The translations under genes were made by a program, and so were the position numbers. Source: JBQTKD01 sp052389435 (GTDB lineage Bacteria; Actinomycetota; Actinomycetes; Sporichthyales; Sporichthyaceae). Taken from it: a DNA stretch of 17,482 bases. The notes under the pieces were generated by a model, which was not told the DNA's origin, did not search any database, and saw nothing but the letters and a program-made list of their open reading frames with translations. Within the stretch, counting starts at the first letter, position 1. Each line of letters starts with the position of its first letter. This document shows positions 1 through 6,891 of the stretch, one piece after another. The DNA lies in assembly GCA_052389435.1 (NCBI GenBank), contig JBQTIB010000072.1, forward strand, positions 1-17,482, written 5' to 3'.

Positions 1-74
1 TGCCCGTCCGAGGACGGCATCAACGGCGCGATCCGCGCCCACTGGTCATCGCTGAGCACCGCGGTACGAGTCAT
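1..74 (-). CDS. IS5-family transposase, N-terminal fragment (cut by window edge)
   Basis: Reading leftward from the ATG at 74-72 gives 24 codons beginning MTRTAVLSDDQWARIAPLMP and then SSDG. The pattern LSDDQW-x-RIAPLMP is the usual start of the small N-terminal helical domain of IS5/IS4-type transposases (the LTDEQW...I.PLLP motif). The DDE catalytic residues would lie outside the window, so it cannot be judged whether the enzyme is intact. The fragment is short but the motif is distinctive. Confidence 0.7.
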   Translation of the reverse strand, partial: MTRTAVLSDDQWARIAPLMPSSDG

Positions 75-120
75 GGCTCAAGCCTCGCCGAGCGACCCGG
101 AACCAATTGGGAGACACGCC
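1..120 (-). mobile_element. End of an IS5-like insertion sequence (continues beyond the window)
   Basis: This is the 5' end of a leftward insertion sequence. A transposase start lies at 74, and 46 non-coding bases separate it from position 120. Read on the minus strand, the element would begin GGCGTGTCTCCCAATTGG, which resembles the GG(C)GTGTC-type ends of IS5-family elements (family knowledge; the opposite inverted repeat is outside the window and cannot be compared). The next four bases, 121-124, are CTAG, a target commonly used by IS5-group elements. The boundary at 120 is inferred from these two observations. The rest of the element lies to the left. Confidence 0.6.
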
Positions 121-1353
121 CTAGTCGGTCGGCGGGCCCGGCTGCCTACCGGGCTGCTGCGGAGCGCCCTTGGGGACCTTCGGCGGGGCCAGGACGCCCT
201 GCGGCAGCGGGCTCTTCTTCTCCTGCGCCTTCGGCGCCGTGGGCTTCGTGGGCTTGGCCGAACGGGCAGCCTCGCTCTTGCCGGCCGGGCCTTCCGGGGC
301 GGCGGGCGCCGCGGGGCGACGGGCGGCGGGCACCGATGTCTTCGCCTCGACGCCGGCCTCGGGGGTCCTGGCCTGCTCGGTGTCGTCCTCGGGAGCGCCG
401 TCGACGACGTCGACGTGGATGTGGTCCAAGTGACGCAGCGTCACGTTCTTGGTGTCGCCACTGGGATGGACGTACTTGCGCCACCCCTGCGGCGACTTCG
501 CCAGGGTCCACACCAGGTCGTCGAAGATGACGGTGGCAATGGAGTAGTAGTCGGCGTTGGCCACGAACCAGTTGGCCAGCAGCCATCCGCGGGCCCGGTT
601 GTCCGGGTCCGAGCGCGGGAAGGAGATGTCGACCGCGCGACCGTCGTAGTGCGCCGACTCCTCGATGTGTCCGCTGGTGATGCCCTCGGGGTCGAAGCCG
701 CCCATGGCCCGACCGCCGTAGGCGTCGAAGAAGGCGAACACCATCGTCTGCGCGCGCATGGTCAGGCCGTTGGTCAGCATGGGCTCGACCGGCCACGGAC
801 GAATCGGGTGGGCACAGGTGAGCGACCCGCGGTCGTACATCGCGAGCACCGCGTCCACCGCCCAGGTGTGCGGGACCAGGCCACCCTTCCTGTACTCGTT
901 GCGGCGGATCATCTCCCGCGCCCGATCGGGCGTCGGCACGGAGCGGTACCGCAGGTGCAGCGAGTGCTCGAAGGCCCGCGCGGCCTTCGCCAGCGGCCGC
1001 TCCTCGTGATAGGCGACGGCCGTCAGCATCGCAAGAGTCCGAGCGGCGACGACGTCGAGTTTCCACACGCCCTGGGGCATGGTCAGTTCGCACGTCGCAT
1101 TGGCCATCGCCACCGGCGGCACCTGGTGGGGGCCCTTGCTGCGGATCGAGGAACGCGAGGCGCGGGGGACCGCGCGGCTCTTCTCGGCGGACGCGGCAGG
1201 CTCGACGACCGGCTCGACGGGCAGGGACGCGGCGCCGAAGGCCGCTGCCGGGTCCGAGGCGTCGGACTTCGTGCCGCCCGCCACCATGGCCACCACGAGC
1301 GAGACCGCCGCGACCGAGGCGCAGGCGCTCCGGCGAGCGCGGACACTCCACAT
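121..1353 (-). CDS. Secreted M15/VanY-like metallopeptidase (probable peptidoglycan carboxypeptidase/endopeptidase)
   Basis: A 410-residue predicted exported protein. The ATG at 1353 is chosen because it places an arginine-containing n-region and a hydrophobic core (about residues 9-27) at the N-terminus; no good Shine-Dalgarno sequence is visible. A conserved domain starts near Cys88. Residues 233-242 read SAHYDGRAVD, an exact match to the SxHxxGxAxD zinc motif of M15 D-Ala-D-Ala peptidases (ligands His235 and Asp242). Residues 310-314 read DHIHVD-like, supplying the C-terminal histidine ligand (His311 or His313). The order and spacing fit VanY-like/ARB_07466-like domains, which cleave peptide cross-links or stem peptides outside the membrane. 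From about residue 320 to the end the protein is a Pro/Ala/Lys-rich low-complexity tail, perhaps spanning or binding the wall. The gene is alone in its direction and divergent from ppc. An insertion sequence abuts its stop codon. A full-length paralogue lacking the ligands lies at 6892-7851. Fold and motif are secure; exact bond specificity is not. Confidence 0.75.
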   Translation of the reverse strand: MWSVRARRSACASVAAVSLVVAMVAGGTKSDASDPAAAFGAASLPVEPVVEPAASAEKSRAVPRASRSSIRSKGPHQVPPVAMANATCELTMPQGVWKLDVVAARTLAMLTAVAYHEERPLAKAARAFEHSLHLRYRSVPTPDRAREMIRRNEYRKGGLVPHTWAVDAVLAMYDRGSLTCAHPIRPWPVEPMLTNGLTMRAQTMVFAFFDAYGGRAMGGFDPEGITSGHIEESAHYDGRAVDISFPRSDPDNRARGWLLANWFVANADYYSIATVIFDDLVWTLAKSPQGWRKYVHPSGDTKNVTLRHLDHIHVDVVDGAPEDDTEQARTPEAGVEAKTSVPAARRPAAPAAPEGPAGKSEAARSAKPTKPTAPKAQEKKSPLPQGVLAPPKVPKGAPQQPGRQPGPPTD

Positions 1354-1432
1354 GCTTCGATTCTGAACGGAAACGAGCGCGAAACAAACGCAAACGAGGG
1401 ATGTATCACGACCTGCAGGGAATGTCCTGGAT

Positions 1433-1442
1433 GTGATTTCAC
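1433..1442. promoter_or_regulatory. Candidate operator dyad GTGA-TT-TCAC between the M15 gene and ppc
   Basis: A perfect 4-bp inverted repeat with a 2-bp spacer (GTGATTTCAC) lies in the 132-bp divergent gap, about 30 bp upstream of the ppc -10-like box and therefore next to the expected -35 region. It resembles compact regulator half-sites, but the spacing is too short for a canonical CRP/GlxR site (TGTGA-N6-TCACA). A chance match is possible. Confidence 0.25.
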
Positions 1443-1472
1443 CGCGGCTGCCGTGCCGGTCCCTCGCACTTG

Positions 1473-1478
1473 TAGCGT
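1473..1478 (+). promoter_or_regulatory. -10-like box TAGCGT directly before ppc (leaderless start)
   Basis: TAGCGT fits the actinobacterial TANNNT -10 consensus and is separated by seven bases from the ppc ATG at 1486. No Shine-Dalgarno sequence lies between. A transcript would therefore start at or within a base or two of the ATG, as in leaderless actinobacterial mRNAs. The -35 region (around 1449-1454) is poor. The same TAGCGTCG string recurs in the same place before the second amidase gene. Confidence 0.4.
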
Positions 1479-1485
1479 CGCTTCG

Positions 1486-4224
1486 ATGAGCGAGGAGACG
1501 GCGGACCGGCAGTCGCCCCCGGAGGATCTGCGAGCCGACATTCGGCGGCTGGCCGACCTGCTCGGACTGACCCTCGAGCGTCTGCAGGGCCCGGCGACCC
1601 TCGCCCTCGTCGAGACCGTTCGCGAGGGCGTACGCGTCGACGACTCCGCGACGGCCGAACTCCTCGGCTCGCTCGCGCCCGACGAGGCCGCCGTGCTCGT
1701 CCGCGCGTTCGGTACCTACTTCCATCTCGCGAACGTCGCCGAGCAGGTGCACCGGGCCCGCGAACTGACCCGGCGTCGAGCCCACAGCGGAGGTTGGCTG
1801 GAGCAGGCCGCGGCGCGCATCGAGGCCGCCGGGATCCCGGTCGCGCAACTGCGTGCCGACGTGGCGCACCTCGGTGTCCGGCCGGTGTTCACCGCCCACC
1901 CGACCGAAGCCGCGCGCCGGTCCGCGCTGGCCAAGCTGCGGCGCATCGCCGAACTCCTCGAGGCGCGGCCCCAAGCCGCAGCCGACGCCCGCCGGGTCGA
2001 CCGTCGCCTGGCCGAGACCGTCGATCTGCTCTGGCAGACCGACGAACTGCGCGTCACCCGGCCCGAGCCGCTCGACGAGGCCCGCAACGCGGTCTACTAC
2101 CTCGCCGAACTGGCCGCGGGAGCCGTCCCGGACGTGCTCGAAGACCTCGCCGCCGTTCTCGGCGGGCTGGGAGTGGACCTGCCGCCGACGGCCCGGCCGC
2201 TGACCTTCGGCACGTGGATCGGCGGCGACCGGGACGGGAATCCGAACGTCACCCCGGAGGTGACCCGCGACGTCCTCGTTCTGGCGCACGAGTACGGCAT
2301 CGCCGCCGCGTTGGAGGCCGTCGACGAACTCCGCCGCGACCTGTCCCAGTCCCGGCGCACGACCGGGGTGAGCCACGCCCTGCAGGCACGGCTCGACGCC
2401 GACCTCGATCGCCTGCCCGAAGTCGCCGCCCGGCACCGCAGGCTGAACGCAGAGGAGCCCTACCGGCTGGCGCTCACCTGCTTTCGGGCCAAGCTCACCA
2501 ACACCAGGGCCCGCATCGCCGCCGGCGCCGGGCACGCCCCGGGTCGGGACTACCTGGGCTCGGCCGACCTGCTCGACGACCTCTGCGTCCTACGCGACTC
2601 CCTGCTCGAGCACGGCGGCGGCCTCGTCGCGCACGGGCAGCTGGAACGGACGATCCGCACCGTCGCGGCATTCGGACTGCACCTGGCCACCCTGGACGTA
2701 CGCGAACACGCCGCGGCTCACCACCACGTGTTGGGCCAACTCGTCGACCGCCTCGGCGAGGCACCCAAGCCCTACTCCGAGCTCGACCGGCCGGAGCGAA
2801 CCACCCTGCTGGCAAGAGAACTGACGGGTCGTCGGCCCCTCACCGCGCAGCCGCCGCCGCTGGACGAGGCCGGCCTGCGGACCTTCGGGGCCTTCGAGGC
2901 GATCGGCGACCTGCTCGACCGCTTCGGCCCGAAGGTCGTGCAGTCCTACATCGTGTCGATGACCACCGGGGTGGACGACGTCCTGGCAGCGGTCGTCCTG
3001 GCCCGCGAGGCCGGCCTGGTGGACCTGGCCGCCGGCCGGGCGCGGGTCGGGTTCGTGCCCCTGCTCGAAACCCCGGAGGAGTTGGCCGCAGCCGGGCAGA
3101 TCCTCGAGGACCTGCTGACCGTCGAGCCCTACCGACGGCTCGTGCAACTGCGCGGGGACCTGCAGGAGGTGATGCTCGGCTACAGCGACTCGAACAAGGC
3201 CGGCGGCATCACGACGGCGCAGTGGCAGATTCACCGCGCGCAGCGGGCGCTGCGGGACGTCGCCCGCGCCCACGGGGTGCGCCTGCGCCTCTTCCACGGG
3301 CGTGGCGGGACCGTGGGCCGCGGCGGCGGCCCCACCTACGACGCGATCATCGCCCAGCCCTGGGGCACGCTCGACGGGGAGATGAAGGTGACCGAGCAGG
3401 GCGAGGTCATCTCGGACAAGTACCTGCTGCCGGCGCTCGCCCGCGAGAACCTCGAACTGACCGTCGCCGCGGTCCTGGAGGCGGCCCTGCTCAACCGACG
3501 GCCTCGGCAGTCCCCCGAGGATCTGGCCCGGTGGGACGCGTGCATGGACCTCGTGTCCGACTCGGCGCACGCCGCCTACCGCGCCTTCGTGTCCCAGGAG
3601 GACCTGCCCGCCTACTTCCTGACCTCCACCCCCGTCGAACTGCTCGGAGCGCTCAACATCGGGTCGCGGCCCTCGCGGCGCCCCGGCGGCGGGGCCGGGA
3701 TCGGCGACCTGCGCGCGATTCCGTGGGTGTTCGGCTGGACTCAGTCCCGCCAGATCGTGCCCGGCTGGTTCGGCGTGGGCGCCGGCCTCGCGGCGGCGCG
3801 GGAGGCCGGGCACGCGGACCTGCTGCGCGAGATGTACCGACGCTGGCCGTTCTTCGCCAACTTCCTGTCCAACGTCGAGATGACGCTCGCCAAGACCGAC
3901 CTGCGGATCGCCGAGCACTACGTGCGCTCACTGGTTCCGGCCGAGATCCAGCACGTGTTCGCCTCCGTCGTGGCCGAGCACGACCGCACCGTCGCCGAAC
4001 TGCTGGCGGTCACCGGGCAGAACGAACTGCTCGCGTCCAACGCCGTACTCCGGGCGACCCTGCGCACCCGCGACGCCTATCTCGATCCGCTGTCCTACCT
4101 CCAGGTATCCCTTCTGCGTCGGGTGCGATCGGTCGCGGAGGGCGAGGAACCGGATGCCCAGGTGCAGCGCGCACTGCTTCTTTCCGTAAATGCAATAGCG
4201 GCAGGTCTGCGCAATACCGGGTGA
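1486..4224 (+). CDS. ppc: Phosphoenolpyruvate carboxylase
   Basis: A 912-residue cytosolic enzyme that carboxylates phosphoenolpyruvate with bicarbonate to oxaloacetate, refilling the TCA cycle and feeding aspartate-family synthesis. Diagnostic motifs occur in order: FTAHPTEAARRS with catalytic His138, GGDRDGNPNVT (246-256), QSYIVSM (about 487-493), GYSDSNKAGG, the LFHGRGGTVGRGGGP loop with His604, STPVELLGALNIGSRPSRR, RAIPWVFGWTQSR, and the conserved C-terminal NTG. The length is usual for bacterial PEPC, and the intact NTG end shows the gene is complete. The ATG at 1486 is chosen because homology begins shortly after it (DLRADIRRLADLLG) and a -10-like box lies seven bases upstream. The open frame runs back to 73, but that part is antisense to the M15 gene and lacks family motifs. 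An amidase gene begins 11 bp after the stop. Identification is firm; leaderless expression is inferred. Confidence 0.97.
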   Translation: MSEETADRQSPPEDLRADIRRLADLLGLTLERLQGPATLALVETVREGVRVDDSATAELLGSLAPDEAAVLVRAFGTYFHLANVAEQVHRARELTRRRAHSGGWLEQAAARIEAAGIPVAQLRADVAHLGVRPVFTAHPTEAARRSALAKLRRIAELLEARPQAAADARRVDRRLAETVDLLWQTDELRVTRPEPLDEARNAVYYLAELAAGAVPDVLEDLAAVLGGLGVDLPPTARPLTFGTWIGGDRDGNPNVTPEVTRDVLVLAHEYGIAAALEAVDELRRDLSQSRRTTGVSHALQARLDADLDRLPEVAARHRRLNAEEPYRLALTCFRAKLTNTRARIAAGAGHAPGRDYLGSADLLDDLCVLRDSLLEHGGGLVAHGQLERTIRTVAAFGLHLATLDVREHAAAHHHVLGQLVDRLGEAPKPYSELDRPERTTLLARELTGRRPLTAQPPPLDEAGLRTFGAFEAIGDLLDRFGPKVVQSYIVSMTTGVDDVLAAVVLAREAGLVDLAAGRARVGFVPLLETPEELAAAGQILEDLLTVEPYRRLVQLRGDLQEVMLGYSDSNKAGGITTAQWQIHRAQRALRDVARAHGVRLRLFHGRGGTVGRGGGPTYDAIIAQPWGTLDGEMKVTEQGEVISDKYLLPALARENLELTVAAVLEAALLNRRPRQSPEDLARWDACMDLVSDSAHAAYRAFVSQEDLPAYFLTSTPVELLGALNIGSRPSRRPGGGAGIGDLRAIPWVFGWTQSRQIVPGWFGVGAGLAAAREAGHADLLREMYRRWPFFANFLSNVEMTLAKTDLRIAEHYVRSLVPAEIQHVFASVVAEHDRTVAELLAVTGQNELLASNAVLRATLRTRDAYLDPLSYLQVSLLRRVRSVAEGEEPDAQVQRALLLSVNAIAAGLRNTG

Positions 4225-4235
4225 CCTGGGTGAGA

Positions 4236-5549
4236 ATGTCCAGTGTGACCATGAATGCAATGCGGGTGGGGGTGGCCGTGGCCACCGCGGTGGCACTGCT
4301 GGCCACCGCACTGCACGGGCCGGTGGCGAACGCCGCGTCGGACAGCGGGGCTTCTGCGGCCGAATGCCCGGCAGAGTTGCAATGTCGCTTCGACGCGGCG
4401 GGGGTGGACCACTACGCCAAGGCAAACCGTGGACGCTCCGGGCCGCAGGTGCGCTATATCGTCGTGCACACCTCCGAGATGACCCACGCGGAAACTCTCG
4501 AGGCATTTCAAGGCCTCGGAAATACCGCTTCCTCGCACTATCTGCTGAGCTCGCACAGCGGTGCCGTCACGCAATTGGTGCCCACCAAGGATGTGGCATT
4601 CCACGCCGGAAACAGCTGGTTCGACGAGCGGTCGATGGCGATCGAACACGAGGGATTCGTTGCCGAGGGTGCGGTGTGGTACACCGAGGAGATGTATCGG
4701 GCCTCGGCCCGACTTGTGCGCTATTTGGCCGAGCGGTACGACATTCCGCTGGACCGCGAACACGTGATCGGGCACGACGAAGTTCCGCCGCTCACGGGCG
4801 AGGGCATCTTCGAGGCTGCCATCGACCCGGGCCCCTACTGGGACTGGGCGAAGTACTTCGACCTGTTGAAGGCTCCGCTGCGCGAACCCGCGCCGGGGCC
4901 GGCGCCCTCCGCGCTGCCGCGCGTACCGGTCGTGCTGATCGCGCCGCGCTACGACGAGAACTGGGTGCCGCTCTACGACTGCAAGACCGAGTCGTGCACC
5001 GAGCCTCAGGTGCACGGCACGAACGCGGTGTACCTGCACACCGCGCCGCGGGCCGACGCCCCGCTCGTCGGGGACCCGGTGCTCCACCCGGAGGGCCAGC
5101 CCGGGCAGCCCGCGCTGCAGGACTGGTCGGCCCGGGCCGTCACCGGGCAGCGTTTCGCCGTGGCGGGTCGGTACGACGGCTGGACGGGCGTCTGGTTCGT
5201 CGGACGCCTCGCCTGGTTCTACGACGCGGACAACCGGCGGGCCGTCCCGAGCTCCGGGGTGGTGGTCACACCGCGCCGCCCGGGGATCCCCGTCTACAGC
5301 GCCGCGTACCCGGAGCCCGCGGCCTACCCGGCGGGCGTCGTGCCGACGCCGATTGCGGCGTTGCCCTACCGCCTCGAGCTCGGGCAGTTCTACGTCGCCA
5401 CCGCGGAGCACGTCGCCGACGACTTCGCCGCCCCCCGCGAGAGCCCGCAGGCGCGCGTGCACGTCGTCGGCAAGCGGCGCCTCGTGGAGATCTCCTTCAG
5501 CTCCCGCCGCGCCTTCCTCGACGCGGAGGACGTGTCGATCCTGCGTTGA
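4236..5549 (+). CDS. Secreted N-acetylmuramoyl-L-alanine amidase (Amidase_2/PGRP fold), first of a tandem pair
   Basis: A 437-residue predicted exported zinc amidase that would cleave the bond between N-acetylmuramic acid and the L-Ala of the peptidoglycan stem. The signal peptide spans about residues 9-33 (hydrophobic core, then ANA-A). The mature N-terminus carries ECPAELQC. The Amidase_2 domain covers about 70-210: YIVVHTSE with ligand His78, FHAGNSW with His123, VIGHDEV with ligand His180, and DPGPYWDW with ligand Asp197. The C-terminal half (about 220-437) has two beta-rich SH3-like segments (YLHTAP...APLV, then LPYRLELGQFYVA) that may bind wall polymers, plus a CKTESC cysteine pair. Start is uncertain: ATG at 4236, 4251 and 4260 all precede the signal peptide and none has a strong ribosome site. 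The gene starts 11 bp after ppc and could be co-transcribed with it. It is closely related to the protein at 5575-6876. Confidence 0.85.
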   Translation: MSSVTMNAMRVGVAVATAVALLATALHGPVANAASDSGASAAECPAELQCRFDAAGVDHYAKANRGRSGPQVRYIVVHTSEMTHAETLEAFQGLGNTASSHYLLSSHSGAVTQLVPTKDVAFHAGNSWFDERSMAIEHEGFVAEGAVWYTEEMYRASARLVRYLAERYDIPLDREHVIGHDEVPPLTGEGIFEAAIDPGPYWDWAKYFDLLKAPLREPAPGPAPSALPRVPVVLIAPRYDENWVPLYDCKTESCTEPQVHGTNAVYLHTAPRADAPLVGDPVLHPEGQPGQPALQDWSARAVTGQRFAVAGRYDGWTGVWFVGRLAWFYDADNRRAVPSSGVVVTPRRPGIPVYSAAYPEPAAYPAGVVPTPIAALPYRLELGQFYVATAEHVADDFAAPRESPQARVHVVGKRRLVEISFSSRRAFLDAEDVSILR

Positions 5550-5562
5550 GGCCCGCAGGCGT

Positions 5563-5568
5563 TAGCGT
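5563..5568 (+). promoter_or_regulatory. -10-like box TAGCGT directly before the second amidase gene (leaderless start)
   Basis: The 25-bp gap between the amidase genes contains TAGCGT, six bases before the ATG at 5575. This suggests the second amidase has its own promoter and a leaderless transcript in addition to any read-through. The G-run GGGGG between box and ATG might instead act as a poor ribosome site. No convincing -35 is visible. Confidence 0.4.
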
Positions 5569-5574
5569 CGGGGG

Positions 5575-6876
5575 ATGCGCGGATTCGGGGGCCGGACGGC
5601 CGTTGCACTGCTGGTAGTCGCCGCCTCGGCGATCGGCCCGGGCACGGGAAGCGCCCAGGGGCAGTCCGCGGCACCGTCGGAGGCAGAGTGTCCACCCGAG
5701 CTGAACTGCCAGTTCCTGCCCGCCGCACCCGGGCGGTTCGGCCCCGCCGACCGGCCGCGCGACGCCGCCATCCGGTACATCGTCGTCCACGACACCGAAC
5801 TGAGCTACGACAGGACGATCGACCTGTTCCAACGGCCCCAGGGCTCGACCTCGGCGCACTACCTGATCCGGTCCGCCGACGGCGCCGTGACGCAGTTCGT
5901 GGCCAACGACGACGTCGGCTACCACGCCGGAAACTTCTGGTTCAACATGCACTCGATCGGCCTCGAGCACGAGGGGTTCCTGGTCGAGGGTGCGCGCTGG
6001 TACACCGAGGAGATGTACCGGGCCTCGGCCCGGCTCGTCCGCTATCTCGCGCAGCGGTACGACATCCCCCTCGACCGCGAGCACATCCTCGGCCACGACG
6101 AGATCGCGCCGCCGAACCTCGAGCGCATCCGGAACATGCACAGCGACCCGGGCCCCTACTGGAACTGGGAGCGGTACTTCGAACTGCTCGGGGCCCCGCT
6201 GGCCGATCGCGACGCGCCGCAGCGCAGGCCGTCGGTCTCCTCGCCCGTCGCGCTGACCCTCGCCCCGCGCTTCGACGAGAACAACCAGCCGTTCCAGTCG
6301 TGTGTGCAGGGGGAGTGCACCGACCTGCCGGCGCAGGGCAGCAGCGCCGTGTACCTGCGCACCGCTCCCTCCGCGGGGGCGCCGCTGATCCTGGACCCGG
6401 TGCAGCGACCGGACGGAACGCCCGGCACGACCGACGTCGACGATCTCTCGGCCCGCGCCTCGGCGGGGCAGCAGTTCGTCGCCGCCGGGCGCGTGGGGGA
6501 GTGGACCGCTATCTGGTTCGCCGGCCAGCTCGCCTGGTTCCACGACCCCGGTGGCTCCGTCGGCGTCGGCCGAGACGCGAGGATCGTGAGCGCGCGCCAG
6601 GCGAGCGTGCCGCTCTACGGCGCGGCGTACCCGGCCGCCGGGGACTATCCGCCCTCGGCCGAGCCGAGTGCGATCGTGGAGCTTCCCTACCGCCTGCCGG
6701 CGGGCCAGTACTACGTCGGCCTGGCCGAGCACCGTTCCGACGACCTCGCCACGGTCACCGCCATGGACGGCACGAAACAGCGTGTGCACGTGGTGGGGGA
6801 ACGCCGTCTGGTCGAGATCTCCTTCAACCACCGTCGCGCCTTCGTCGACCTCGCCGACGTCGTGGTCCTGGACTGA
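5575..6876 (+). CDS. Secreted N-acetylmuramoyl-L-alanine amidase (Amidase_2/PGRP fold), second of a tandem pair
   Basis: A 433-residue paralogue of the preceding gene product with the same architecture. A signal peptide spans about 1-28 (RTAVALLVVAASAI core, then a GSAQG region). Next comes the cysteine-bearing ECPPELNC. The Amidase_2 domain carries YIVVHDTE with ligand His72, YHAGNFW with His117, ILGHDEI with ligand His174 and DPGPYWNW with ligand Asp191. Two beta-rich SH3-like C-terminal segments follow (YLRTAPSAGAPLI, then LPYRLPAGQYYVG), with the CVQGEC pair conserved. Blocks such as WYTEEMYRASARLVRYLA and RYDIPLDREH are shared by both amidases, so the pair arose by duplication. All ligands are present, so both should be active. 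The last half (residues about 215-433) is the least standard part and probably sets location or substrate. The gene converges on the ligand-less M15 paralogue with a 15-bp gap. Confidence 0.87.
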   Translation: MRGFGGRTAVALLVVAASAIGPGTGSAQGQSAAPSEAECPPELNCQFLPAAPGRFGPADRPRDAAIRYIVVHDTELSYDRTIDLFQRPQGSTSAHYLIRSADGAVTQFVANDDVGYHAGNFWFNMHSIGLEHEGFLVEGARWYTEEMYRASARLVRYLAQRYDIPLDREHILGHDEIAPPNLERIRNMHSDPGPYWNWERYFELLGAPLADRDAPQRRPSVSSPVALTLAPRFDENNQPFQSCVQGECTDLPAQGSSAVYLRTAPSAGAPLILDPVQRPDGTPGTTDVDDLSARASAGQQFVAAGRVGEWTAIWFAGQLAWFHDPGGSVGVGRDARIVSARQASVPLYGAAYPAAGDYPPSAEPSAIVELPYRLPAGQYYVGLAEHRSDDLATVTAMDGTKQRVHVVGERRLVEISFNHRRAFVDLADVVVLD

Positions 6877-6891
6877 GCCGGAACGGACCGG

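Noticed and set aside
73..1485. Long open frame upstream of ppc in the same frame, which would add 471 residues to PEPC
   Set aside because: It is antisense to the M15-like gene, shows an arginine/glycine-rich shadow composition and no family motif. PEPC homology starts at about 1486, where a -10-like box also lies.
1354..2535. Minus-strand frame extending the M15-like gene far upstream
   Set aside because: The extension is antisense to ppc and would bury the signal peptide in the middle of the protein. No GTG or TTG with a ribosome site near 1353 is better than the ATG.
6877..6891. Bidirectional terminator in the 15-bp convergent gap (CCGG-AACGGA-CCGG)
   Set aside because: Only a 4-bp stem with no flanking U-run in either direction; too weak to call.
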